From Archaeoglobaceae archaeon (GTDB taxonomy: Archaea; Halobacteriota; Archaeoglobi; Archaeoglobales; Archaeoglobaceae), in the NCBI GenBank assembly GCA_027016055.1, contig JALWBF010000088.1:1-27875 (forward strand): 27,875 nt of DNA, written 5' to 3'. Shown here one piece after another: positions 22,179-27,875 of this stretch. The notes under the pieces were generated by a model. That model was not told the DNA's origin. It worked only from the letters and a program-made list of their open reading frames with translations, and did no database searches. A program made the translations under genes and the position numbers. The number at the start of each line of letters is the position of its first letter. Within the stretch, counting starts at the first letter, position 1.

Positions 22179-22487
22179 ATGCTGTCAGATCTCGAAAGGG
22201 ATGTTCTTGAGGCTGTAATTCTGGGGAAAAGGAAAATAGATCAGATTGCGGAATTCTGCGGAATTCCGGAGTTTACAGTGAATGAGATAGTTAAACGATT
22301 GATCGAGAAGGGATATCTATCCGATGAGATAGCCCCAACGGTAAAAGCCTACAGGGATCTGAAGTGGATCGATAGGAAGCATCTTCCGTCTTTTTACGGT
22401 GAAAATTTAACGAGGTTTTTCAAAATAATTCTAGATATTATTATAATTTTAACAATATTATTTTTGATTAAGAGCGCGCTATTTTAG
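22179..22487 (+). CDS. Small winged-helix protein with C-terminal membrane anchor
   Basis: This 102-residue protein has residues 1-48 forming a winged-helix-like domain (LSDLERDVLEAVILGKRKIDQIAEFCGIPE..., ending RLIEKGYL). A linker and a single terminal helix follow (about 83-101, FKIILDIIIILTILFLI). The order matches the C-terminal half of the protein at 18814-19494, with shared LSD.E..VL, G.PE and LIEKGYL positions, so the two are probably paralogues. It is read directly after the surface protein and before tmk. Comparable membrane-bound one-component regulators in archaea are ArnR/ArnR1 of Sulfolobus, which control archaellum genes; similarity is architectural only. A DNA-binding role is likely but unproven. 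Confidence 0.8.
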   Translation: MLSDLERDVLEAVILGKRKIDQIAEFCGIPEFTVNEIVKRLIEKGYLSDEIAPTVKAYRDLKWIDRKHLPSFYGENLTRFFKIILDIIIILTILFLIKSALF

Positions 22488-22506
22488 GTTGAAAGGCGTG
22501 ATCAAA

Positions 22507-23106
22507 ATGCTTATAGTAATAGAGGGGATCGACGGTTCGGGAAAGACTACGATGGCTAAATTCATAGAGGAAGAGCTTAAAAAGAGAGGATACGATGTGG
22601 TTGTATTTAAGGAGCCGACGAACAGCGAATGGGGAAGAAGGATCAGGAAAGCATTCAAAAATAGAAATTTAAGGCCCGAGGATGAACTCGAATTATTTAT
22701 AAAAGATAGAATTTGGGATGTAAAATATAATATTCTGCCAGCGCTTAAAGCCGGTAAGATCGTAGTGATGGATAGATACTACTATTCAACCATAGCCTAC
22801 CAAGGTGCCTTAGGGATAGATCCGGACTATATAAGGAAGTTGAATGAAAAGATCGCACCGAAACCTGATTTGGTAATAATTCTGGATATAAAACCCGAAA
22901 CGGCCTTGGAAAGAATTAGAATGAGGGGCGACAAACCAAACAGATTCGAAGATCTTGAATACCTGAGAAGGGTTCGGGAAATATTTTTATCTTTAAAAAA
23001 TAAAAATATTATTATAATAGATGCTGAAAGGGACATGGAGGAGGTCAAATCCGATGTTCTCAACGTAGTTCTCAAATACATACGAGGGCAAAATTTATCT
23101 TACTAA
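22507..23106 (+). CDS. tmk: Thymidylate kinase
   Basis: This enzyme phosphorylates dTMP to dTDP with ATP for DNA precursor supply. At 199 residues it has P-loop IEGIDGSGKTT near the N-terminus, KEPTNSEWGRRIR in the substrate loop, and MDRYYYSTIAYQGA (DR-Y motif and following region). It ends with the LID segment RMRGDKPNRFE and the final VLKYI helix. A TTG at 22489 would add six residues; the ATG at 22507 matches the family N-terminus exactly. It lies 19 bp after the small winged-helix gene and is probably the last gene of that operon. The coupling with membrane regulators seems accidental. Confidence 0.96.
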   Translation: MLIVIEGIDGSGKTTMAKFIEEELKKRGYDVVVFKEPTNSEWGRRIRKAFKNRNLRPEDELELFIKDRIWDVKYNILPALKAGKIVVMDRYYYSTIAYQGALGIDPDYIRKLNEKIAPKPDLVIILDIKPETALERIRMRGDKPNRFEDLEYLRRVREIFLSLKNKNIIIIDAERDMEEVKSDVLNVVLKYIRGQNLSY

Positions 23107-23125
23107 ATTTTTAATAATTATCTGA

Positions 23126-23209
23126 GCCGGGGTTGCAGAGCTCGGCACTGCGGGGGACTCGAGATCCCCTGCCCGTAAGGGTTCGTGGGTTCAAATCCCA
23201 CCCCCGGCG
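23126..23209 (+). tRNA. tRNA-Ser (anticodon CGA)
   Basis: The cloverleaf was read by hand. The acceptor GCCGGGG pairs with CCCCGGC. The D arm is GCAG/CTGC with GG in the loop. The anticodon stem GGGGA/TCCCC encloses loop CTCGAGA, giving anticodon CGA (serine, codon UCG). A long variable arm GCCC/GGGT is typical of class II tRNAs, and the T arm GTGGG/CCCAC has loop TTCAAAT. The discriminator base is G, as expected for serine; CCA is not encoded and no intron is seen. Leucine is excluded by the anticodon and the discriminator. An AT-rich AAAATTTAT about 32 nt upstream, inside the end of tmk, may be its TATA box. Confidence 0.93.
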
Positions 23210-23213
23210 TTTC

Positions 23214-24443
23214 TCATAACAGAAAATCCTCTTTTATAGCTTGGGCAACCTCTATACCCGCTTTTATGCTACCGTTCATGCTTCTCTCCGGATAATTCGG
23301 CGGAGAGGTCATTCCGGCAACGTAAAAACCTTTCAATTTTGTTCTATACGGCGTTATCTTTTTCAAATATCCTTTTTCATATATCGGACCGCTGTATTTA
23401 GCTTTAAAGATCCTGATCCAGTTTACATCCTCCTCACTCAGCCCGAATCTGCTAATTTCCCTAAGATAAAGCTTTCTTAGCTCATCGTTGCTCTTATTGA
23501 AAAGCCATCCGTTCGGAGTGGAATAGCTTGCAAGATATATTATATGTTCCCCGTAATCTTCGAACGGCATGAAATGCGTGTGTTCGATTATAGCTCCGAA
23601 TATATTCGAATCCGCAACGTTCGTCCAATAGAGATCCTCGGTTACGGATTCCTTAGCCCCTATCAAAGCGCAGACAGAACTTTGATACTTAATTTCTTGA
23701 ATTCCAGCCGCTTTTTTGATCTTTTCGTCGAGCGTGGGTAGTGGAGCCGTGTAGACTACGATGTCAAATCTCTCCCCGTTTACCTCAAACCCTTTACCGA
23801 TCTTTTCTATCCTCCTCACTTCTTCCTTCCTTACGTTTAACCCTTCTCTCATCTTCTCTATTAGCCTATGGAATCCGTGCCTTATGTATCCCAGCTCCTC
23901 ACCGCTAAGCTTTCTATTGCTTCTTATGGCAACCCTCGCAAGCAGCCAAGCATAACTTACATTCCCATAGTATTCCCCGAATTTAGCTTTAAGGAGGGGC
24001 ATGAAGAATTTGTTTAGGATGTTCTCCCCAAGCTCTTCTTTAATTCCTTCAATCACACCTCTGTCATCTTCCTTTAAGTAATCCCTCCTCTTGCTTTTCA
24101 GCGTAAACACTGCAAGTTTTATTTTATCTATTAAACTCAGGTGAGGATACTTTAAAATCTCAATTGGAGTGTTCAGAGGATATATTTTCCCGTCGAAGGC
24201 GTATCCTATTCTCGCAATCCGCCAAGTAACCTTGAGACCCAAATTTTTCGCAAGCTCGATCAGCTCTCTATCACTCTTAAAGCAGTGATGATAAAACTTC
24301 TCGATGCAGTAATTTCCCGTGCAGTAGTAAGAAACCAGACCGCCTACATCGTTCTTTTCAAATATAACGACATCGGCATACCCTTCAAGATTTAAGGCGC
24401 AACTCATTCCAGCCAAGCCGGCACCCACTATTGCGACTTTCAT
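23214..24443 (-). CDS. FAD-dependent oxidoreductase (amine oxidase/protoporphyrinogen oxidase-like)
   Basis: This 409-residue flavoprotein has an N-terminal dinucleotide fold VAIVGAGLAGMSCALNL, then VVIFEKNDVGGLV for ribose and phosphate contact. The C-terminal FAD motif is GFYVAGMTSPPNYPERSMNGSIKAGIEVA. The middle contains a GFHRLIEKMREGLNVRKEEV segment typical of the amine-oxidase group, which includes protoporphyrinogen oxidase, phytoene desaturase and UDP-galactopyranose-mutase-like enzymes. The substrate cannot be read from sequence, and there are no haem or polysaccharide genes nearby to settle it. The ATG at 24443 has TTTTAAAA near 24463-24470 at leaderless distance. Its 3' end stops 4 bp from the tRNA on the other strand. 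Confidence 0.88.
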   Translation of the reverse strand: MKVAIVGAGLAGMSCALNLEGYADVVIFEKNDVGGLVSYYCTGNYCIEKFYHHCFKSDRELIELAKNLGLKVTWRIARIGYAFDGKIYPLNTPIEILKYPHLSLIDKIKLAVFTLKSKRRDYLKEDDRGVIEGIKEELGENILNKFFMPLLKAKFGEYYGNVSYAWLLARVAIRSNRKLSGEELGYIRHGFHRLIEKMREGLNVRKEEVRRIEKIGKGFEVNGERFDIVVYTAPLPTLDEKIKKAAGIQEIKYQSSVCALIGAKESVTEDLYWTNVADSNIFGAIIEHTHFMPFEDYGEHIIYLASYSTPNGWLFNKSNDELRKLYLREISRFGLSEEDVNWIRIFKAKYSGPIYEKGYLKKITPYRTKLKGFYVAGMTSPPNYPERSMNGSIKAGIEVAQAIKEDFLL

Positions 24444-24481
24444 CCACCGACACTAAACCCGAGATTTTAAAATGATCTGCC

Positions 24482-24535
24482 ATTCATGAATTTAGGATAA
24501 CCGAAAAATTCAAATACTTTTGAATATATATTCAA
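24482..24535. promoter_or_regulatory. Array of TTGAAT/ATTCAA palindromes, candidate operator
   Basis: The gap between the FAD gene and the Fe-S gene contains ATTCATGAAT (24482-24491), the inverted pair ATTCAAA-4nt-TTTGAAT (24508-24525), and the overlapping perfect palindrome TTGAATATATATTCAA (24520-24535). The three ATTCAA/TTGAAT half-sites lie roughly one helical turn apart. This is more order than an AT-rich promoter needs and suggests a dimeric regulator. Confidence 0.5.
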
Positions 24536-24539
24536 TATC

Positions 24540-24860
24540 GTGTGGGGGTATGGAAGAGGAATGGGTAGGAGAAGAATGCAGAGAAGAAGGATGAGGTGCA
24601 GAAGAGGTAGGAGATGGCTCGGATTCCAGTTACCTTCCATAAGGCTTCCGATAAGACTTCCAAGCATCAGGAGAGCCGAAGAAGATGAAAAGGTTCGGCA
24701 GATATACGAGCTACTTCCAAAAAGAGATTGCGGAGCCTGCGGATATGAAAGCTGTTACGAATGCGCTCTTGCCATAGCGAGCGGTGAAGCGCCGACTGAT
24801 GCTTGCAGAATAGTCGGAAAGAAAATTGCTCCCGAAGTTGAAAGGATATTGAGGAGGTGA
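24540..24860 (+). CDS. Small Arg/Gly-rich protein with a 4Fe-4S domain
   Basis: This 106-residue protein (from GTG 24540) has a first part rich in Arg, Gly and Met and very basic, followed by LPSIRLPIRLPSIRR. The C-terminal half has CGACGYESC...C, with Cys64, Cys67, Cys72 and Cys89 in the spacing of the Fe-S domain found in RnfB-type and corrinoid proteins (PF04060), plus an extra Cys75. It therefore likely binds a [4Fe-4S] cluster. The start is uncertain: ATG 24561 is a good alternative, as the TATA-like palindrome is too close to the GTG. It ends in TGA inside the ribosome site of the next gene. Partner and electron acceptor are not evident. Confidence 0.72.
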   Translation: MWGYGRGMGRRRMQRRRMRCRRGRRWLGFQLPSIRLPIRLPSIRRAEEDEKVRQIYELLPKRDCGACGYESCYECALAIASGEAPTDACRIVGKKIAPEVERILRR

Positions 24861-24865
24861 TGGGC

Positions 24866-25114
24866 ATGTGGTGGAGGTGGAAGAGGTATCCCGGCTTCGG
24901 TCCTTGGAGTCACCTCCCACCTTGGGAAAGACCCGGCTGGAAGTTCGGAAGGGGTAGATGCTGGTGGCTCTTTGCGAATCCGGAGTATATGGAACAGTAT
25001 TCAGGTCTTTCCAAGGAGGAAGAACTGAGAATGCTCGAGGAGATGGAGAGGTATTTGGAGGAAGAGCTGAGAATGATTAGAAGGAGGATTAAAGAGCTAA
25101 GAGGGGAGCGCTAA
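24866..25114 (+). CDS. Small Trp-rich protein with coiled-coil tail (DUF5320-like)
   Basis: This 82-residue protein has a first half extremely aromatic (MWWRWKRYPGFGPWSHLPPW...) with one cysteine in RCWWLF. The second half is an acidic/basic helix ending EELRMIRRRIKELRGER. The Trp/Gly-rich head with a coiled-coil tail resembles small DUF5320-type proteins that occur beside Fe-S proteins in archaea and anaerobic bacteria; the match is from memory and tentative. The ATG at 24866 is chosen because GAGGAGGTGA ends 5 nt before it; GTG 24857 and ATG 24860 are less well placed. It is coupled to the Fe-S gene and followed by a T-rich terminator. Confidence 0.72.
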   Translation: MWWRWKRYPGFGPWSHLPPWERPGWKFGRGRCWWLFANPEYMEQYSGLSKEEELRMLEEMERYLEEELRMIRRRIKELRGER

Positions 25115-25129
25115 ATTTTTTTATTTTAT
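25115..25129 (+). terminator. T-rich terminator after the Trp-rich gene
   Basis: ATTTTTTTATTTTAT directly follows the stop codon. It lies between this operon and the convergent phosphoesterase gene, a typical archaeal intrinsic termination signal. Confidence 0.55.
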
Positions 25130-25144
25130 ACACCTCAACCTTTT

Positions 25145-25816
25145 TCAGAATCCGTCGTAAAGTCTCGAACATAGAAATTCCGGAAGTCCCGCTCTTCTTA
25201 CGGCTTCGCAAACCTCTTCTATATCGTATTCAACCCTCTTAAGCAGAACCTTGTCCTTTTCCGTATCGTATATCGCGAAAGCCGAGCGGGGGTCTCCGTC
25301 TCTCGGCTGTCCGACGCTACCGGGGTTTAAGAAGAAGTAACCGTCAAGCTCTCTGATGAACTGGATGTGAGTATGTCCAACAACTATGTTCCTCTTGAGC
25401 ATTCTTAGGAATTCGACAACCATGGGATCCTCGGGAAATATATAAACTTCAAAAGCCGTTTCGTCATCCGCCGGAATGCCGTGATAAACGCTGAACCATT
25501 CCGTTTCGATCTTTATCGGAAGTTTCGACAACCATTCCAAATACTCCTTTTTCAGATGCCTTCTCGTCCACCTTCCCGCTTCTTCCGCATAAGGGTTGAA
25601 CCCCGAAAAGTCGTTGTTTGCCACAGCGTAGTCGTGATTGCCCATAACGCTCTCTATTCCTTCTTTGATGAATATCTCGATTACCTCATTTGGGAAGGGG
25701 TAGTAACCCACCACATCTCCGGCGCAGTATATCTTATCGCATTGGTTGAGTTTGTCGAGAACCACTTCAAACGCTATTAAGTTTCCATGGATATCTGAAA
25801 CTATCCCGATCTTCAT
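25145..25816 (-). CDS. Calcineurin-like metallophosphoesterase (YfcE/MJ0936 type)
   Basis: This 223-residue soluble phosphoesterase has all the metal-binding blocks: D8-x-H10 in IVSDIHGN, GDVVGYYP, GNHDYA, a further His in VYHGIPAD, and GHTH with the following NPGSVGQPRDGD. These fit the YfcE/MJ0936 subgroup of dinuclear-metal phosphodiesterases, whose physiological substrate is generally unknown. The ATG at 25816 is the only sensible start. A pair of inverted heptamers lies just upstream (25819-25853). It stands alone on this strand. Confidence 0.92.
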   Translation of the reverse strand: MKIGIVSDIHGNLIAFEVVLDKLNQCDKIYCAGDVVGYYPFPNEVIEIFIKEGIESVMGNHDYAVANNDFSGFNPYAEEAGRWTRRHLKKEYLEWLSKLPIKIETEWFSVYHGIPADDETAFEVYIFPEDPMVVEFLRMLKRNIVVGHTHIQFIRELDGYFFLNPGSVGQPRDGDPRSAFAIYDTEKDKVLLKRVEYDIEEVCEAVRRAGLPEFLCSRLYDGF

Positions 25817-25818
25817 AT

Positions 25819-25853
25819 GAGTATTTACTAAAAAGTTGTTTATTACAATACTC
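25819..25853. promoter_or_regulatory. Inverted heptamers GAGTATT/AATACTC upstream of the phosphoesterase
   Basis: GAGTATT (25819-25825) and AATACTC (25847-25853) are perfect inverted copies 21 nt apart. They bracket the core promoter region of the minus-strand phosphoesterase, whose ATG is at 25816. They may be an operator or a chance in AT-rich DNA. Confidence 0.35.
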
Positions 25854-25872
25854 TGTTTTTAACTGTTTTTAA
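25853..25872 (+). repeat. Tandem 10-bp direct repeat CTGTTTTTAA
   Basis: Two perfect, directly adjoining copies of CTGTTTTTAA sit just before the TATA box (25875-25886) of the gene at 25919. A ten-base period puts both copies on the same face of the helix, as for an activator site. Confidence 0.6.
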
Positions 25873-25874
25873 GT

Positions 25875-25886
25875 AAATTTAAATAT
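25875..25886 (+). promoter_or_regulatory. TATA box of the Cys-containing protein gene
   Basis: AAATTTAAATAT lies about 38 nt before the ATG at 25919. This predicts a short leader that just includes the ribosome site GGTGATC (25909-25915). Confidence 0.55.
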
Positions 25887-25918
25887 CATAATTGAGAAAT
25901 TCTTTATTGGTGATCGCC

Positions 25919-26266
25919 ATGCGCGTGGAGTTGGGTGAGCTGTATAAGTATTCCATATACGAGTCGGGAGAGTGCATAGAACTTAGACTCTACGAGAACA
26001 GATGCGGAAAGGAGAAGGACTTTGAATGGGGAATTGCCGGAGAAATTATAGCTAAGAGGGTAAAAGAAATAAAAGGTGTGGATTGCGCCTGCTATTCACC
26101 GACTCTCCAGCGCTTGTGTGTAAAGATTCCCAAGAACACCGAGGGTTTGGATGCGATCGTCAGGGCTGTTCTCGACATAGCGGGCGAGGTTATGATGCAG
26201 TGCATGACCGCAACCGGCAAAGCCAAGCTCGTTCTTGATGAGCTTGGTATTAAGCCCGTTTCTTAA
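25919..26266 (+). CDS. Unrecognised 115-residue protein with conserved-looking cysteines
   Basis: I do not recognise this family. The protein is soluble, with an alternating strand-helix pattern: an N-terminal beta segment (GELYKYSIYESGECIELRLY), a helix (AGEIIAKRVKEI), a strand carrying C-A-C (VDCACYSP), another strand (LCVKIP), and C-terminal helices. Six cysteines (in SGEC, NRCG, DCAC, RLC and MQC) could bind a metal or form a redox pair. The ATG at 25919 has GGTGATC 3 nt upstream; an upstream reading frame from 25892 would add nine residues but lacks a ribosome site. It has its own promoter with a tandem repeat and a T-rich terminator downstream, so it is a single-gene unit. Confidence 0.75.
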   Translation: MRVELGELYKYSIYESGECIELRLYENRCGKEKDFEWGIAGEIIAKRVKEIKGVDCACYSPTLQRLCVKIPKNTEGLDAIVRAVLDIAGEVMMQCMTATGKAKLVLDELGIKPVS

Positions 26267-26291
26267 ATTTTTATTCAATTTTGACATTTTT
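26266..26291 (+). terminator. T-rich tract downstream of the Cys-containing protein gene
   Basis: After the stop codon come ATTTTTATT, AATTTTGA and ATTTTTGG, a T-rich run of about 26 bases fitting an archaeal terminator before the alaS promoter. Confidence 0.45.
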
Positions 26292-26348
26292 GGTTAGCCC
26301 TATCTTTTCACACTTAAGGGATGCAATCGCTAAGTATTATCCAAAAGT

Positions 26349-26356
26349 CTTAAAAG
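26349..26356 (+). promoter_or_regulatory. TATA box of alaS
   Basis: CTTAAAAG is centred about 26 nt before the ATG at 26379. The alaS message is therefore probably leaderless. Confidence 0.5.
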
Positions 26357-26378
26357 ATTTGAAGGTTCAGAAGGCTTG

Positions 26379-27875
26379 ATGCTCGACGAAGAATATTTGG
26401 ATATCACGTTCCTCAAAGAGAACGGTTTTATTAGAAAAAGATGTCCACTCTGCGGAAAGCACTTCTGGACGGCAGATGAGAGCAGAGAGATATGCGGAGA
26501 TCCTCCCTGCGGTAGCTACGAGTTCATTGGTAATCCCATTTTCAAAAGAAGATTTACGCTGGATGAAATGAGAGAATTTTATCTAAGCTTCTTCGAAAAG
26601 AGGGGGCACGAAAGAATAGAGAGGTATCCAGTAATTGCAAGGTGGAGAGACGATATCTATTTAACGATCGCATCCATAGCGGATTTTCAGCCGTTCGTAA
26701 CTTCCGGAGTAGCTCCTCCACCGGCAAACCCTCTTACGATATCTCAGCCGTGCATAAGAATGGACGATCTTGACAGCGTTGGAAGAACCGGTAGACATCT
26801 AACGCTCTTCGAAATGATGGCTCATCACGCATTTAACTATCCAAATCAGCACGTATATTGGAAGAACGAGACAGTTCAATACTGCACCGAGCTTCTGAGT
26901 GAATTGGGCGTTCCTAAGGAGAAGATAGTTTACAAGGAGGAACCTTGGGTCGGAGGAGGTAATGCCGGACCATGCTTGGAAGCAATAGTCGGAGGAATCG
27001 AGCTCGCTACTTTGGTTTTCATGAATTTGGTTGAAGATGAGAACGGGGATATCGAACTCAAGGGCTTGAGGTTCAGGAAGATGGAAAACTACATCGTCGA
27101 CACCGGATACGGACTTGAGAGGTTCGTCTGGGCGAGCCAAGGGACTCCAACTGTTTATGATGCCATCTTTCCGGAGGTCGTGGAGACGATAATAGATAAC
27201 AGCAACATCGGATTCGAGAGGGATGAGGAAGTGGAAAGGATAATCGCAGAAAGTTCAAAGCTTGCGGGAGTTATGGGTGAGCTTAGAGGGGAGAAGCTTA
27301 TCCAGATGCGCAGACGGGTTGCGGATAAGTTGGGAATAAGTCTGGAAAAGCTTGAGAGCATAGTTGTTCCGATGGAGAAGGTTTACGCCTTAGCGGATCA
27401 CACGAGAGCTATCCTGTTCATGCTCGGAGACGGCTTGGTTCCTTCAAACGCCGGAGCGGGATATTTGGCGAGGTTGATGATAAGAAGAAGCTTAAGGCTT
27501 GCGGAGGAAATCGGGCTGAACCTAACGCTTTTCGATCTTGTAGAATTGCACAGGAAAATAATGAAGGCTTTCGAGTTCGAAGTTCCTATGGAGATAATCC
27601 ACGAAATTCTGGAACTCGAAGAGGAAAGATATAAGAGAACGATATCCAAGGGTATCAAGCTCGTAGAAAGGGTGATTCAGAGGAAGAAGAGGATTGATAA
27701 GGATGATCTAATTGAGTTCTACGATTCTCACGGCGTTCCGCCGGAACTTGTAGTTAAGATTGCTGAGGAAAAGGGTGTTGAAGTTGAGATTCCGAAGGAT
27801 TTCTACGCTGAGCTTGCAAGCAGGCATGCGAAAGCTGAGAGGAAGGTTAAGCCGAAGTTGCTTAAGAGGAAGTAT
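26379..27875 (+). CDS. alaS: Alanyl-tRNA synthetase, 5' part (runs off the window end)
   Basis: The enzyme charges tRNA(Ala) with alanine and edits mischarged Ser and Gly. The frame is open for 499 residues to the last base, roughly the first half of a typical 900-residue archaeal AlaS. The N-terminal extension with CPLCGKHFW and CGDPPC is the zinc-knuckle found in archaeal but not bacterial enzymes. Class II core segments follow: RDDIYLTIASIADFQPFVTSG, TISQPCIRMDDLDSVGRTGRHLTLFEMM, then GGGNAGPCLEAIVGGIELATLVFM and VDTGYGLERF. ADHTRAILFML and GAGYLARLMIRRSLR belong to the tRNA-recognition domain. The editing domain and C-terminal dimerisation part lie beyond the window. Confidence 0.96.
   Translation, partial: MLDEEYLDITFLKENGFIRKRCPLCGKHFWTADESREICGDPPCGSYEFIGNPIFKRRFTLDEMREFYLSFFEKRGHERIERYPVIARWRDDIYLTIASIADFQPFVTSGVAPPPANPLTISQPCIRMDDLDSVGRTGRHLTLFEMMAHHAFNYPNQHVYWKNETVQYCTELLSELGVPKEKIVYKEEPWVGGGNAGPCLEAIVGGIELATLVFMNLVEDENGDIELKGLRFRKMENYIVDTGYGLERFVWASQGTPTVYDAIFPEVVETIIDNSNIGFERDEEVERIIAESSKLAGVMGELRGEKLIQMRRRVADKLGISLEKLESIVVPMEKVYALADHTRAILFMLGDGLVPSNAGAGYLARLMIRRSLRLAEEIGLNLTLFDLVELHRKIMKAFEFEVPMEIIHEILELEEERYKRTISKGIKLVERVIQRKKRIDKDDLIEFYDSHGVPPELVVKIAEEKGVEVEIPKDFYAELASRHAKAERKVKPKLLKRKY

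Noticed and set aside
23126..23209. tRNA read as leucine from its long variable arm
   Set aside because: The anticodon loop reads CTCGAGA, giving CGA (serine), and the discriminator base is G rather than the A of leucine tRNAs.
1..27875. CRISPR array, insertion sequence or integrase
   Set aside because: No regularly spaced repeats, transposase or integrase motifs, or terminal inverted repeats were seen on either strand.

Overview
The window is a stretch of euryarchaeal chromosome, most like the Archaeoglobales. The support is archaeal FtsY, GatD, ribosomal protein S8e, Alba, archaeal-type AlaS with an N-terminal zinc-knuckle, aconitase-X subunits of the archaeal mevalonate route, and many promoters with a TATA box about 25-28 nt before the start codon (leaderless transcripts). 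The order assignment is inference from gene content and moderate GC; it was not tested by a search.

Layout. 1-727: 3' part of ftsY. 772-2515: AT-rich two-gene module of an OLD-family ATPase and a TOPRIM-like protein, a candidate split OLD nuclease or defence pair. 2512-4566 (minus): a slipin and gatD. 4715-7477 (plus): tight operon of a small helical protein, the two aconitase-X/phosphomevalonate dehydratase subunits and an M50 membrane protease. 7520-9957 (plus): rpS8e and type IA topoisomerase. 9950-17578 (minus): a surface-structure cluster, in transcription order a tiny secreted calcium-binding protein, a large secreted VWA protein, a secretion ATPase, a two-domain TadC/FlaJ membrane platform and a large pilin-like protein with an Ig-like domain. 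17579-17941: AT-rich gap with a possible gene relic. 17942-18762: DUF366 gene convergent with alba.

18814-22487 is a divergent cluster around one palindromic TATA element. To the left are a MinD-type ATPase and a coiled-coil/winged-helix/tail-anchor protein. To the right are a secreted CARDB-type surface protein and a second, smaller winged-helix/tail-anchor protein, followed by tmk. The two winged-helix membrane proteins look paralogous. With the neighbouring pilus-like genes this suggests a membrane-tethered regulator or positioning system, the strongest candidate for an undescribed system here.

23126-23209 is tRNA-Ser(CGA). 23214-24443 (minus) is an FAD oxidoreductase. 24540-25114 encodes a small Fe-S protein and a Trp-rich protein behind an unusual palindrome array. 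25145-25816 (minus) is a phosphoesterase, 25919-26266 an unrecognised Cys-containing protein, and 26379-27875 the 5' part of alaS, cut by the window end.
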